Shown one piece after another: positions 56,098 through 64,000 of a stretch of 64,000 nt of DNA (the stretch's first letter is position 1; every line of letters starts with the position of its first letter). Under the pieces are notes generated by a model that was given only the letters and a program-made list of their open reading frames with translations, searched no databases and had not been told where the DNA came from. The translations under genes were made by a program, and so were the position numbers. Origin of the DNA: SSSZ01 sp016790965 (GTDB taxonomy: Bacteria; Pseudomonadota; Gammaproteobacteria; Burkholderiales; Rhodocyclaceae); NCBI GenBank assembly GCA_016790965.1, contig JAEUNZ010000044.1:18657-82656 (forward strand). Direction: 5' to 3'.

Positions 56098-57414
56098 ATG
56101 AGCGACCTGTTTTCCCTGCCCCCGGACGGCCCAGGCGCCACCGCGCCCCTGGCCGAGCGCCTGCGTCCAAGCAATCCGGACGATGTGGTCGGCCAAAGCC
56201 ATCTCCTGGGGCCCGGCATGCCGCTGCGCCTCCTCTTCGATTCGGGGCAGCCCCACTCCCTCATCCTGTGGGGGCCACCGGGAGTCGGGAAGACGACGCT
56301 GGCGCGGCTCATGGCCCAAGCGTTCGATTGCGATTTCATCGCCCTCTCGGCTGTGCTCGCCGGCGTCAAGGATATCCGCGAAGCCCTCCTGCGGGCCGAG
56401 GATAACCGGGGTCGCGGAAGGCGCACCCTCCTCTTCGTCGATGAATGCCATCGCTTCAACAAGGCGCAGCAGGACGCCTTTCTGCCCTTCGTCGAATCCG
56501 GTCTGGTGACCTTCATCGGTGCCACCACCGAGAATCCCTCCTTCGAGGTGAATTTGGCCTTGCTCTCCCGGGCGGCGGTCTATGTGCTGAAGCCCCTGGA
56601 GGAAGCAGAGATGAGCCAGCTCTTCGACCGGGCGTGGGCGACGGCCCTGGCGGATCTGGCCTTTGAGCCCGCCGCCCGGGACCGCCTGGTGGGTCTGGCC
56701 GACGGCGATGCGCGCCGGCTCCTGAACCTGCTGGAGCAGATGCGCACAGCGGCCCATACCGCTGGCGTCACGACGGTGGACGGCGCATTCGTCGAGGCGG
56801 CGGTCGCCCAGAACCTGCGCCGCTTCGACAAGGGGGGCGATGCCTTCTACGACCAGATTTCGGCGCTCCACAAGTCGGTCCGGGGCTCCAATCCGGACGC
56901 TTCCCTCTACTGGCTGACCCGCATGCTGGACGGCGGCGCCGACCCGCGCTATCTGGCGAGGCGCATCGTGCGCATGGCCTGGGAGGATGTTGGCCTGGCC
57001 GATCCCCGCGCCGCCCGCATGGCTCTGGACGCTGCCGAAACCTACGAGCGACTCGGCTCGCCGGAGGGCGAACTGGCCCTGGCCCAGGCAGTGCTCTACC
57101 TGGCCGTGGCGCCCAAATCCAATGCCGGCTACAACGCCTGGAACGCCGCCCGCGCCTTCGTCGGCAAGGACGCCTCGCGGCCGGTCCCGGTGCATCTGCG
57201 CAACGCGCCGACCAAGCTGATGAAGGAACTGGGCTACGGCAAGGCCTATCGCTATGCCCACGACGAGCCGGAGGCCTACGCCGCCGGCGAGGATTACTTT
57301 CCGGAGAACATGCCCGCCGTTTCCTGGTACGAGCCGACGGAGCGGGGCCTGGAAGGCAAGATTGGAGAAAAGCTCGCCCACCTGCGGGAACTGGACCGCA
57401 AGGCCAGGAAATAA
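56098..57414 (+). CDS. rarA: Replication-associated recombination protein RarA (MgsA)
   Basis: A 438-residue AAA+ ATPase. Walker A GPPGVGKTTLARLM, Walker B LLFVDECHRFNKAQQDAFLP, sensor GATTENPSFEVN, and the C-terminal tetramerisation part with MLDGGADPRYLARRIVRMAWEDVGLADP. RarA acts at stalled replication forks and single-strand gaps. Its stop overlaps the next start by 1 bp (TAATG). Confidence 0.95.
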   Translation: MSDLFSLPPDGPGATAPLAERLRPSNPDDVVGQSHLLGPGMPLRLLFDSGQPHSLILWGPPGVGKTTLARLMAQAFDCDFIALSAVLAGVKDIREALLRAEDNRGRGRRTLLFVDECHRFNKAQQDAFLPFVESGLVTFIGATTENPSFEVNLALLSRAAVYVLKPLEEAEMSQLFDRAWATALADLAFEPAARDRLVGLADGDARRLLNLLEQMRTAAHTAGVTTVDGAFVEAAVAQNLRRFDKGGDAFYDQISALHKSVRGSNPDASLYWLTRMLDGGADPRYLARRIVRMAWEDVGLADPRAARMALDAAETYERLGSPEGELALAQAVLYLAVAPKSNAGYNAWNAARAFVGKDASRPVPVHLRNAPTKLMKELGYGKAYRYAHDEPEAYAAGEDYFPENMPAVSWYEPTERGLEGKIGEKLAHLRELDRKARK

Positions 57415-58007
57415 TGGATCTCGTTCAGACCGTCGCCCTGTCCGCCGGCCTCGCCTGGGCCAGCGGGTTGCGGCTGTACCTGGTTGTCTTCTTGGCCGGC
57501 GTGCTGGCCCATTTCGGCTACCTCCACCTCCCCGACACCCTGCGGGTGTTGCAGCACCCGGCGGTGATCGCCGCCGCCGGCCTCATGGCCCTGGCCGAGG
57601 CGGCGGCCGACAAGATACCTGCCTTCGATTCCCTGTGGGACAGCATCCAGACCTTCATCCGCATCCCTGCTGGCGCCTTGCTTGCAGCCCTGGCCCTCGG
57701 AAACGCCGATCCCGCCTGGGTGGCGGCGGCGGGGCTGATTGGCGGCACCATCACCGCCGGAACTCACTTCGCCAAGGCGGGCAGCCGCTTGGCCATCAAC
57801 GCCTCGCCGGAGCCCTTCAGCAACTGGCTGGCATCCTTCGGCGAGGAGGGCCTGGTACTGGGCGGTATGTGGGCGCTGCTCGCCTCGCCGGGGCTATTCT
57901 TGGGGCTGCTCGCCCTGTTTCTTCTCCTGGCAGTCTGGCTGCTTTACAGACTGGGCCGCGGCGTGCGGCGTCTGTTCGGCTCAAGAAATTCCGAAACATC
58001 TCGTTAA
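57414..58007 (+). CDS. DUF4126 family membrane protein
   Basis: A 197-residue membrane protein with about five helices; the GLAWASGLRLYLVVFLAGVL start and a conserved EAAADKIPAFDSLWDSIQTFIRIPAGALLAA block fit DUF4126. The function is unknown. It is coupled to rarA by a 1-bp TAATG overlap. Confidence 0.85.
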   Translation: MDLVQTVALSAGLAWASGLRLYLVVFLAGVLAHFGYLHLPDTLRVLQHPAVIAAAGLMALAEAAADKIPAFDSLWDSIQTFIRIPAGALLAALALGNADPAWVAAAGLIGGTITAGTHFAKAGSRLAINASPEPFSNWLASFGEEGLVLGGMWALLASPGLFLGLLALFLLLAVWLLYRLGRGVRRLFGSRNSETSR

Positions 58008-58119
58008 AGTCGGTGTCACGGGCGTCACCGGCCGTGACGGACACGGGCTCCGCTCTCCTCCACAATGCATCGCACGCCGGGAGCGGGTTCCCGGTAGTTC
58101 AGCGCACAAGGAGATCGAC

Positions 58120-58293
58120 ATGAAAAGCAGCCCAGCCAAGACCCAGTCCCCCAGCATCGCCCGTCCCATCGCCCATCTGCTTTCCGGAACCAGGAGTGCC
58201 GCAGCTTCCATCCCGGCTGGCGCCACCCTGCCCAAGCCCGATACCTCGGTGAGTCGAGAAGTGGCGAGCGTAGCGGTGACCGGCTACAACTGA
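58120..58293 (+). CDS. Small 57-residue protein, unknown function
   Basis: Starts at ATG 58120 behind an ideal AAGGAG at 7-bp spacing, which is why it is called despite its size. It is Ser/Ala/Pro-rich, with no membrane helix, ending VAVTGYN. It lies 112 bp after DUF4126 and converges on nosR. No family recognised. Confidence 0.55.
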   Translation: MKSSPAKTQSPSIARPIAHLLSGTRSAAASIPAGATLPKPDTSVSREVASVAVTGYN

Positions 58294-58356
58294 GCCCTTG
58301 GCGCGAGGTCACCCCTCGACCTCGCCGCGTTCCGGGGCCGTCGTCGCCGCGGCCCG

Positions 58357-60546
58357 TCAGGCCTTGGCTGCTGCAGGAGCTTCGTTTTCGCCCAGCATCA
58401 CGCCTTTGGGCGTGAGAATCTTGCCCTTCTTTTCGTAGAGCAGGATAGGCGCGCAGCGTTGCGGGTCGTGATAGATGCCGACGCAGTCCAGGCACTGGAA
58501 GCAGGCGTCGTAGCGGATTTCCCCGCTGGGTTCGATGGCGTCGTAGGCGCACTTGGCCTTGCAACTCTGGCAAGGCTTGCCGCATTCCGCCCGGCGCGTG
58601 AGCCAATTAAACACCCGCAGCCTCCCGCCCAGGGACATGACGCCGCCCAGGGGGCAGAGGAAACGGCAGAACGCCTTGTAGTAGAAGGCTCCGGCCAGTA
58701 GGAGGGCGACGGCGTAGGCGACGAAGGGCCAACTGCGGTCGAAACCGACGGTAATGGCGGTCTTGAAGGGTTCCACCTCGTTCAGGCTCTCGCCCTGGCG
58801 GGGAAGAAAGAAGGCGGCGCCCACCAGGACGGCCAGCACGACATAGCGCCCCCATTCCAGGCGCTTGGCCACGGCCATGGGGATGCGCAGCTTCGGCAGC
58901 CGCAGCTTCCTTGCCATGGTGCCGACGAATTCCTGCAGGGCGCCGAAGGGGCACAGCCAGCCGCAGAAGGTGCCACGGCCCCAGACGAAGAAGGTGAGCA
59001 ATGTGAAAGCGATGAGCAGCAGCGAAATCGGGTCGTATAAATAGCTGCTCAGCCCCTGGCCGGCCTTGAGGGACTTGATGGCCCCCGTCACTTGGACGAT
59101 GGAGAGCTGTCCCTGGGCGTACCAGCCGATCCAGACCAGGGTGAAGGCCAGGAAGCCGAGGCGGAAGACGCGCAGCCGGCGGGCGTCGATGGAAATCCAG
59201 CGGGGCCGGGCGAGGACCACGGCGAGGAGTGCAAGGGCGGTGCCCAGGATGACCAGGTCGGCGGCCCGGCCCTTCCAGGCCAGCAGCCACTCCGGCGGCG
59301 GTTCCGGCGGGTAGACGAAGAGGCCGGCCGGCGGCGCGTATTTCAGGGTCACCGGTTTGTGGGTGAGGAGGGGCAGGATCATGCCCTTGGCGCGGGTGAT
59401 GGTGACGGTGAGGTCCAGGCTGCGGGCCGGGTCGAGGCCGGCTTCGAGATAGACGCCGAAGAGCCGCGAGACGTTGAGTTCCGGCGGGCCGGCGATGCCC
59501 TTGGGCTCGAAGCCCTGGTCCCGCAATTCGTAGAAGAGGTCGTCCTGGGTCATGGCCATGCGGGTGGACTGGCCCCCCGGCACGAAGCTGTCGTCCACGA
59601 TGGGGTAGCGCCCCGCCGAGCCGATCCACCACAGGTGGCGGTTGTCGAAATTGCGCTCCATGGCCACCTTGTATTGGGCGTCACCGAGGATGGCGCGGCC
59701 GATGGTGGGGGCGTTGAGGTAGGCGATGTAGAGGTCTAGGAAAACGTCGTCGGGATGGGCCAGGGCCTCCTCATCCACCCCGGCGCCGTCGCTGCCGGCA
59801 AAGAGCTTTTCCACCTCGGCGTTGCTTAGGCGCAGGCGCCCCACCATGCCGTTCTTGAGCATCTGCTCGAAGGCCACCGGGTCGTAGACTTCGGGTCGCG
59901 CCTGGGCGGCGGGGCCTTCCTTGCGTTTCTTGGCATAACCCAGCTTGGCCCGGGCCACCTCCAGGGCGGCGCCGAGGACGGTCTGGTTCACGATGCGCAC
60001 CGAGGCGGTGGCCTTGGCCACGCCGTCCAGGGTGGTCTGGCCGCTACGGTTGGCGCTGGCGCCGGTGCGGTTGCGGGCGGCGTTCAGCGTGATGAGGAAC
60101 TGCTGCTTGATGTTGCGTCCCTCGTACTGGGTGATGAACTCCTTCAGGGGGGCTTCGCCCAGGCCACCCAGGAAGACGGGTTCGTGCTGGCGAAGGAGTT
60201 CGACGCCCAGGAAGTTGCCCTTTCTGTCGATGGCCACCAGGAAGTTCATGGGGGTACCCTCGAAGCCGGGGATGGGTGCCAGGTCGATGGATTCGAAGGC
60301 ATAGCCGACGGGGCCGGCTTCCGGTTCGAGTTCGCTGGTCAGCGGCCAGACGGGAACGTCGCTGAGTTTCTCCTGGACATGAAGGGGCGGGCCGAAACGG
60401 CGCTCGATGTCGGTTTTCTTGAGATCGCCGGCCTGGACGGCGTCTGCGGCCAATATGCCGACGGCGGCGACCAGGGGAACCAGAAGGCGCCCGAAGCGCG
60501 CTCGCCAGGATCGTTGCGGGCAGGGGAGGGGGGGCCGCGTGCACAT
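58357..60546 (-). CDS. nosR: NosR/NirI-type iron-sulfur flavoprotein regulator
   Basis: A 729-residue protein from ATG 60546 (GGAG at good spacing). Signal-like helix (about residues 18-40), periplasmic FMN-binding domain (about 90-185), about six membrane helices (from ~410), two CxxxCP motifs (GTFCGWLCPFG and AFCRFLCPLG), and two C-terminal [4Fe-4S] motifs (CGKPCQSCKAKC and CFQCLDCVGIYHD). NosR transfers electrons for maturation and activity of nitrous oxide reductase. No nosZ/DFYL genes are adjacent here. A palindrome lies 47-62 bp upstream. Confidence 0.9.
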   Translation of the reverse strand: MCTRPPLPCPQRSWRARFGRLLVPLVAAVGILAADAVQAGDLKKTDIERRFGPPLHVQEKLSDVPVWPLTSELEPEAGPVGYAFESIDLAPIPGFEGTPMNFLVAIDRKGNFLGVELLRQHEPVFLGGLGEAPLKEFITQYEGRNIKQQFLITLNAARNRTGASANRSGQTTLDGVAKATASVRIVNQTVLGAALEVARAKLGYAKKRKEGPAAQARPEVYDPVAFEQMLKNGMVGRLRLSNAEVEKLFAGSDGAGVDEEALAHPDDVFLDLYIAYLNAPTIGRAILGDAQYKVAMERNFDNRHLWWIGSAGRYPIVDDSFVPGGQSTRMAMTQDDLFYELRDQGFEPKGIAGPPELNVSRLFGVYLEAGLDPARSLDLTVTITRAKGMILPLLTHKPVTLKYAPPAGLFVYPPEPPPEWLLAWKGRAADLVILGTALALLAVVLARPRWISIDARRLRVFRLGFLAFTLVWIGWYAQGQLSIVQVTGAIKSLKAGQGLSSYLYDPISLLLIAFTLLTFFVWGRGTFCGWLCPFGALQEFVGTMARKLRLPKLRIPMAVAKRLEWGRYVVLAVLVGAAFFLPRQGESLNEVEPFKTAITVGFDRSWPFVAYAVALLLAGAFYYKAFCRFLCPLGGVMSLGGRLRVFNWLTRRAECGKPCQSCKAKCAYDAIEPSGEIRYDACFQCLDCVGIYHDPQRCAPILLYEKKGKILTPKGVMLGENEAPAAAKA

Positions 60547-60592
60547 GCTTGTCTCCGTCGTGGCGGCCGTGGGTCGACGGCCGGATGTTTCC

Positions 60593-60608
60593 TTGAATTG
60601 TAATTCAG
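60593..60608. promoter_or_regulatory. Palindrome upstream of nosR, possible regulator site
   Basis: TTGAAT-TGTA-ATTCAG is a 6+4+6 dyad. It resembles but does not match the FNR/DNR site TTGAT-N4-ATCAA (one extra base per half). Confidence 0.3.
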
Positions 60609-60681
60609 GCCCCGGCCGAGGGCGCTCGCGGGGTGCGGATCGGTCAATTTGCCCGTCCCCTCGGGCCTGCGGGGGCTCGCG

Positions 60682-60687
60682 TATAAT
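60682..60687 (+). promoter_or_regulatory. Candidate -10 hexamer for serS
   Basis: A perfect TATAAT 28 bp upstream of the serS ATG; no good -35 at the right spacing. Confidence 0.35.
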
Positions 60688-60715
60688 TGCCGCCTCACTC
60701 CAAGCCAGGTGCATC

Positions 60716-62002
60716 ATGCTCGACATCCAGCTCCTCCGCTCCAATCTCGATGCCGTCGAGGCTGGCCTCGCCAGTCGGGGCAAGCCCATCGATTTTTCCG
60801 AATTCAAGGCCCTAGAGGCCGAGCGCAAGACCCTGCAGACCCGCACCCAGGAACTGCAGGCCCAGCGCAACAGCCTGTCGAAGCAGATCGGCATGCTGAA
60901 GGGCAAGGGCGAGGACGCTTCCGCCGTGATGGCCCAGGTGGGCGCTTTGGGCGACGAGTTGAAGGCCTCGGAAGCCCGTCTCGCCGAGTTGCTCGACACC
61001 TTCAACGCCATCCTCGCCACCCTGCCCAACGTGCCGGATGCGTCGGCGCCGGTGGGTGCCGACGAAACCGGCAATGTCGAGCAGAAGCGCTGGGGGGCAC
61101 CGCGTCGCTTCGAATTCCCGGTCCGGGACCACTCCGACGTGGGCGAGGCTCTGGGGCAACTCGACTTCGGTATTGCCGCCAAGATTTCCGGGTCGCGCTT
61201 CTCGCTGCTGAAGGGCGGCCTTGCCCGCCTGCATCGGGTCCTCGCCCAGTTCATGCTCGACGTGCATACCGGCGAGCACGGCTACACCGAGGTCTACGCC
61301 CCCTATCTGGTCAATGCCGCCAGCCTCTTCGGTACCGGCCAGTTGCCCAAGTTCGAGGAAGACCTATTCAAGGTGCTCCGGGGCGAGGCTGATCCTCTGT
61401 ACCTGATCCCTACCGCCGAGGTGCCGGTGACCAACATCGTTCGCGACGAGATCCTCGCCGCCGAGGCGCTGCCGCTGAAACTGGTCTGCCACACGCCCTG
61501 TTTCCGTTCGGAAGCCGGTTCCGGCGGCCGCGACGTGCGCGGTATGATCCGCCAGCATCAGTTCGACAAGGTCGAGCTGGTGCAGATCGTCCATCCCGAC
61601 CAGTCGTCCCTGGCCCACGAGGAATTGACCACCCACGCCGAGGCCATCCTGGAAAAGCTGGAGCTGCCCTACCGCCGTATGGTGCTGTGCACCGGCGATA
61701 TGGGCTTCTCCAGCCAGATGACCTACGATCTGGAAGTCTGGCTGCCGGCCCAGAAAACCTACCGCGAGATTTCGTCCTGCTCCAATTTCGGCGCCTTCCA
61801 GGCCCGCCGCATGCAGGCCCGCTTCCGTAACGAGAAAAACAAGCCGGAACTGGTGCATACCCTCAACGGCTCCGGCCTTGCCGTGGGCCGTACCCTGGTG
61901 GCGATCCTGGAGAATTACCAGCGTGCCGACGGCAGTGTGGATGTGCCGGTAGCGCTGCGCCGCTACATGGGCGGCCTGGAACTCATCGAGCCGCTGGGCT
62001 GA
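60716..62002 (+). CDS. serS: Seryl-tRNA synthetase
   Basis: A 428-residue class II synthetase. The N-terminal coiled-coil arm (about residues 30-105) contacts the long variable arm of tRNA-Ser. Motif 2 (FRSEAGSGGRDVRGMIRQHQFDKVEL) and motif 3 (NGSGLAVGRTLVAILENYQ) are intact. The ATG 60716 start (MLDIQLLRSNLDAVEAGL) is canonical. A tRNA-Ser gene lies 1.4 kb downstream. The last 20 bp overlap the convergent mltF end. Confidence 0.97.
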   Translation: MLDIQLLRSNLDAVEAGLASRGKPIDFSEFKALEAERKTLQTRTQELQAQRNSLSKQIGMLKGKGEDASAVMAQVGALGDELKASEARLAELLDTFNAILATLPNVPDASAPVGADETGNVEQKRWGAPRRFEFPVRDHSDVGEALGQLDFGIAAKISGSRFSLLKGGLARLHRVLAQFMLDVHTGEHGYTEVYAPYLVNAASLFGTGQLPKFEEDLFKVLRGEADPLYLIPTAEVPVTNIVRDEILAAEALPLKLVCHTPCFRSEAGSGGRDVRGMIRQHQFDKVELVQIVHPDQSSLAHEELTTHAEAILEKLELPYRRMVLCTGDMGFSSQMTYDLEVWLPAQKTYREISSCSNFGAFQARRMQARFRNEKNKPELVHTLNGSGLAVGRTLVAILENYQRADGSVDVPVALRRYMGGLELIEPLG

Positions 62003-63386
62003 GCCGTTTCCGGTCGGATTCCTGAGTTTCCGCAACGAGGAAGCGGGCCGGTTCGTGGCGGACCAGGATGTCGTAGTAGCTGCGGATGTTTTCCACCAGG
62101 ATCACCGCTTCGCCGCCCCGGGCACGGCCGGATTTCAGCCGCTCGTAGTATTTGGGTTGGGCGAGCAGGGGCAGGATGCGCTTCAATTCGTACCAGGAAT
62201 CCGGGTCGACCTTCAGTTGCCGCGCCAGGGTACGGCCGGCGTTGAAGTGGCCTGGCCCCAGGTTGTAGGCGGCTAGGGCCATCCAGCTGCGGTCGGGTTC
62301 CGCAATTGAGGCCGGGAGCTGGTCGCGCAGGGTGGCGAGATAGCGGGCGCCGGCCTCGATGCTTTCCCGCGGGTCGAGGCGATTGCCCACACCCAGATGA
62401 TCGGCGGTTTCCTCCGTGAGCATCATGATGCCCCGCACCCCGGTGGGACTGACCGCCTCCGGATCCCACTGGGACTCGTGATAGGCGAGGGCGGCAAGGA
62501 GCCGCCAGTCGATGCCGCTAGTGTTCTGGGCCGCCAGGAAGTGGCGCCGCAGGCGGGGCAGAACGGATTCCCTGCGCTCCAGAAAACGAACCACGTCGCC
62601 GTTCTTCAGGCGGCGGACATGGCCGAGATAGCGGTCCATGATGCGGGCCAGGCTGCCGTCCTGCCGGGCCCGCTCCAGGAAAGCGGCGCTACGGGCTTTC
62701 AACTCGGGGTTGAAGCGTTTGCCGAACTGCCAGGCGACAGGATATTCGTCGGGGAATTCCAGGGTGGCCTCGATGGAGGGCACGATCTGGAGGGCTACCG
62801 AGAGGGTCGCGCTATCGACGAGGGCCATGTCGACCCGGCGCCCGGCGACCGCTTCCAGTAAGTCGAAGGCTCCTCCGGCGTCGTACTCGACCACCTCCAG
62901 GCCGTGAACGCTCTCGCTCAGGCGGCGAGCCGTCCGTGCCTGGCGGGTTCCCGCGAGGACGTGTAGCCGTCTTCCAGCCAAGTCGGCCAGCGCTGCCAGG
63001 GGCAGCGAGGCCTCGTGCTGGACGATGAGGTCTCGGCTGGAGGCGAAGGCGGTCGCGGCGGGCGCTTCGGCCTCCAGGCCGGGCGAGTACCAGGCGGCAG
63101 CGAAATGAGCCTGCCCCTGGTCGAGGCGGGCGGGAATTTCTCCGGCAGCCACCGGGATGAAGCGTGCCTCGACCCCCAGGTCGGCGGCAAAGGCGCGGAT
63201 GAGGTCGACTTCCAGGCCCGTTGGCTTGTCGCCCTCTCCTTCGATGTAGGTCAGGGGCCCCGGAGCGACCAGAACCACCAGCTCGCTCCGGGCCGGGGTG
63301 GGGAGGGGCAGCGCGCGGGGCTCCTCCCCGCAGGCAGCGAGCCAGAAGGCGGTGAAGACGGCGAGGCGGCGGAGGGACAGGGGCAT
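61983..63386 (-). CDS. mltF: Membrane-bound lytic murein transglycosylase F
   Basis: A 467-residue lipoprotein with lipobox WLAAC (Cys19), a family 3 solute-binding-like domain (about residues 35-260), and a C-terminal SLT transglycosylase domain (about 290-420) with the catalytic Glu in LAALAYHESQWDPEAVSPTGVRG. It cleaves glycan strands of peptidoglycan. ATG 63386 gives a short signal peptide; the longer open frame upstream runs through the tRNA-Ser gene. It overlaps serS by 20 bp. Confidence 0.92.
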   Translation of the reverse strand: MPLSLRRLAVFTAFWLAACGEEPRALPLPTPARSELVVLVAPGPLTYIEGEGDKPTGLEVDLIRAFAADLGVEARFIPVAAGEIPARLDQGQAHFAAAWYSPGLEAEAPAATAFASSRDLIVQHEASLPLAALADLAGRRLHVLAGTRQARTARRLSESVHGLEVVEYDAGGAFDLLEAVAGRRVDMALVDSATLSVALQIVPSIEATLEFPDEYPVAWQFGKRFNPELKARSAAFLERARQDGSLARIMDRYLGHVRRLKNGDVVRFLERRESVLPRLRRHFLAAQNTSGIDWRLLAALAYHESQWDPEAVSPTGVRGIMMLTEETADHLGVGNRLDPRESIEAGARYLATLRDQLPASIAEPDRSWMALAAYNLGPGHFNAGRTLARQLKVDPDSWYELKRILPLLAQPKYYERLKSGRARGGEAVILVENIRSYYDILVRHEPARFLVAETQESDRKRLSPAAR

Positions 63387-63415
63387 GGGGGCTGTGCTAT
63401 TATCGCGCCCTTCCC

Positions 63416-63508
63416 GGAGAGGTACCGAAGTGGTCATAACGGCGCCGACTCGAAATCGGATGGTCGGGTAAAACCGGCACAAGGGTTCGAATCCCTTCCT
63501 CTCCGCCA
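63416..63508 (+). tRNA. tRNA-Ser (anticodon CGA)
   Basis: A 93-nt class II tRNA. Acceptor GGAGAGG pairs with CCTCTCC, discriminator G, encoded CCA. The anticodon loop CTCGAAA contains CGA, decoding UCG. A long variable arm is present. A TATTAT hexamer (63398-63403) lies shortly upstream. Confidence 0.96.
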
Positions 63509-63518
63509 GACAACAAGC

Positions 63519-63546
63519 AAATAAGCGCCTACCGAGGCGCTTATTT
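63519..63546. terminator. Terminator-like hairpin after tRNA-Ser
   Basis: A perfect 12-bp stem AAATAAGCGCCT/AGGCGCTTATTT with a 4-nt loop. A-rich on one side and T-rich on the other, so it could work in both directions. Confidence 0.75.
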
Positions 63547-63598
63547 GTATTACCCCCCAATGTACCCCCCTAAATGTTTAGCGGTTCGAATCGGGTGC

Positions 63599-63808
63599 AT
63601 GGCATTCTGCTGCTCATTCCGTCTAAAACAAGATGAAGCCTATGCCGAAGAATTGGCGCGGATTGGCGTAGCAATCGACTGCGACAACGAAGTTTAGATG
63701 CTAGATGCACTTCTCGCACGGTACGGACTACCATCTGACTTGCTCCCTCCGCTAGACGATTCGGAGACGGAGGCGGAAGCAATTGAACGCCGGCTGACAG
63801 GCGGATAG
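63599..63808 (+). pseudogene. Interrupted short reading frame next to tRNA-Ser
   Basis: A frame of 32 codons from ATG 63599 ends in TAG (63695-63697), and a second 36-residue frame (MLDALLARYGLPSDLLPPLD...) starts in the same phase at the very next base and ends at 63808. The joint product looks like an acidic soluble protein cut by one in-frame amber codon. It may be a decayed gene or two tiny genes; no family is recognised. Codon use is less GC-rich than its neighbours, hinting at acquired DNA. Confidence 0.35.
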
Positions 63809-64000
63809 CCTGACCGGGGTCTTGCGGCTTGAGGCAGCAAGGATTATCAACGGTAATGCGCCCGGTCGCCAAAGGTCGTAGTCCTGGCTCCTTGACCGAT
63901 GGGGTTCGCACGGATAAGCCTGGAGCGGACGGGCTGTCACCGTGGGTGCGGGCAAAGCGCAATGAATACGCCCAGTGCCCGTCCCGCTGACTACCAAAGG
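63809..64000. other. Window end without recognised gene
   Basis: No convincing coding sequence, tRNA or repeat is seen. Minus-strand frames here lack ribosome binding sites and family features. The sequence continues beyond the window. Confidence 0.4.

Noticed and set aside
63583..63592. GGTTCGAATC near tRNA-Ser, similar to a tRNA T-arm
   Set aside because: Only ten bases match and no acceptor or anticodon arm can be folded; not a tRNA fragment or convincing attachment site.

Overview
This is a high-GC, gene-dense chromosomal window, most likely from a betaproteobacterium of the Rhodocyclales (Azospira/Dechloromonas/Accumulibacter-like). The inference rests on a class I polyhydroxyalkanoate (PHA) operon with phaR, a NosR-type protein, a PEP-CTERM exported protein, diguanylate cyclase and PilZ-like signalling proteins, and proteobacterial house-keeping neighbourhoods such as bamD/rluD/pgeF. 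No plasmid, prophage or CRISPR array is visible. There are about 58 protein genes and two tRNA genes.

Layout. 1-5 kb: the 3' part of a hybrid sensor kinase, then a convergent two-component pair. 5.5-9.6 kb: rmuC, a DUF3293 gene and a serine/threonine kinase-HDOD-GAF fusion. 9.6-13.1 kb: bamD diverging from rluD-pgeF, a ZIP metal transporter and a small membrane protein. 13.1-17.2 kb: the PHA block (phaC, two tandem phaB, terminator, phaR). 17.2-27.4 kb: rimO, a patatin lipase, an FAD oxidoreductase, a sensor kinase, hslO, an ArsC/Spx-like gene, tex, a gamma-carbonic anhydrase and a MazG-like gene. 27.7-32.0 kb: a PilZ-like gene, rlmJ, an exported cysteine-peptidase-like protein, and a DUF3301-mutarotase pair. 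32.2-39.4 kb: DUF2189, prfC, rbgA, a methyltransferase, a rhodanese, DUF3617 and yaeQ. 39.5-41.8 kb: a three-gene accessory phospholipid cluster. 41.9-50.4 kb: an AsmA-like protein, a U32 (RlhA-like) protein, a diguanylate cyclase, a methyltransferase, a PEP-CTERM protein and ettA. 50.5-55.5 kb: a bactofilin plus FeeM-like acyltransferase operon, divergent from glrK-qseG-glrR. 55.5-64 kb: a lipoyl-domain protein, tRNA-Arg, rarA, DUF4126, nosR, serS, mltF, tRNA-Ser and a short decayed segment.

The strongest new observation lies at 51.2-52.1 kb. A near-consensus sigma-54 promoter reads into the bactofilin gene. Upstream of it are two sites of the form TGTC-N10-GACR, which matches the operator known for GlrR in enterobacteria. 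The glrK-qseG-glrR genes start right next to these sites. The sequence therefore predicts that an envelope-responsive GlrK/GlrR system switches on a bactofilin scaffold together with an N-acyl amino acid synthase-like enzyme.

Five short non-autonomous repeat elements of at least two families, with terminal inverted repeats where both ends survive, all begin or end within 1-6 bp of a stop codon. One of them ends 1 bp before a start codon and appears to supply that gene's ribosome binding site. Other oddities are an Hsp33 that keeps only two of its four zinc cysteines, an orphan lipoyl-type domain with a cysteine cluster, and a nosR without visible nos partners.
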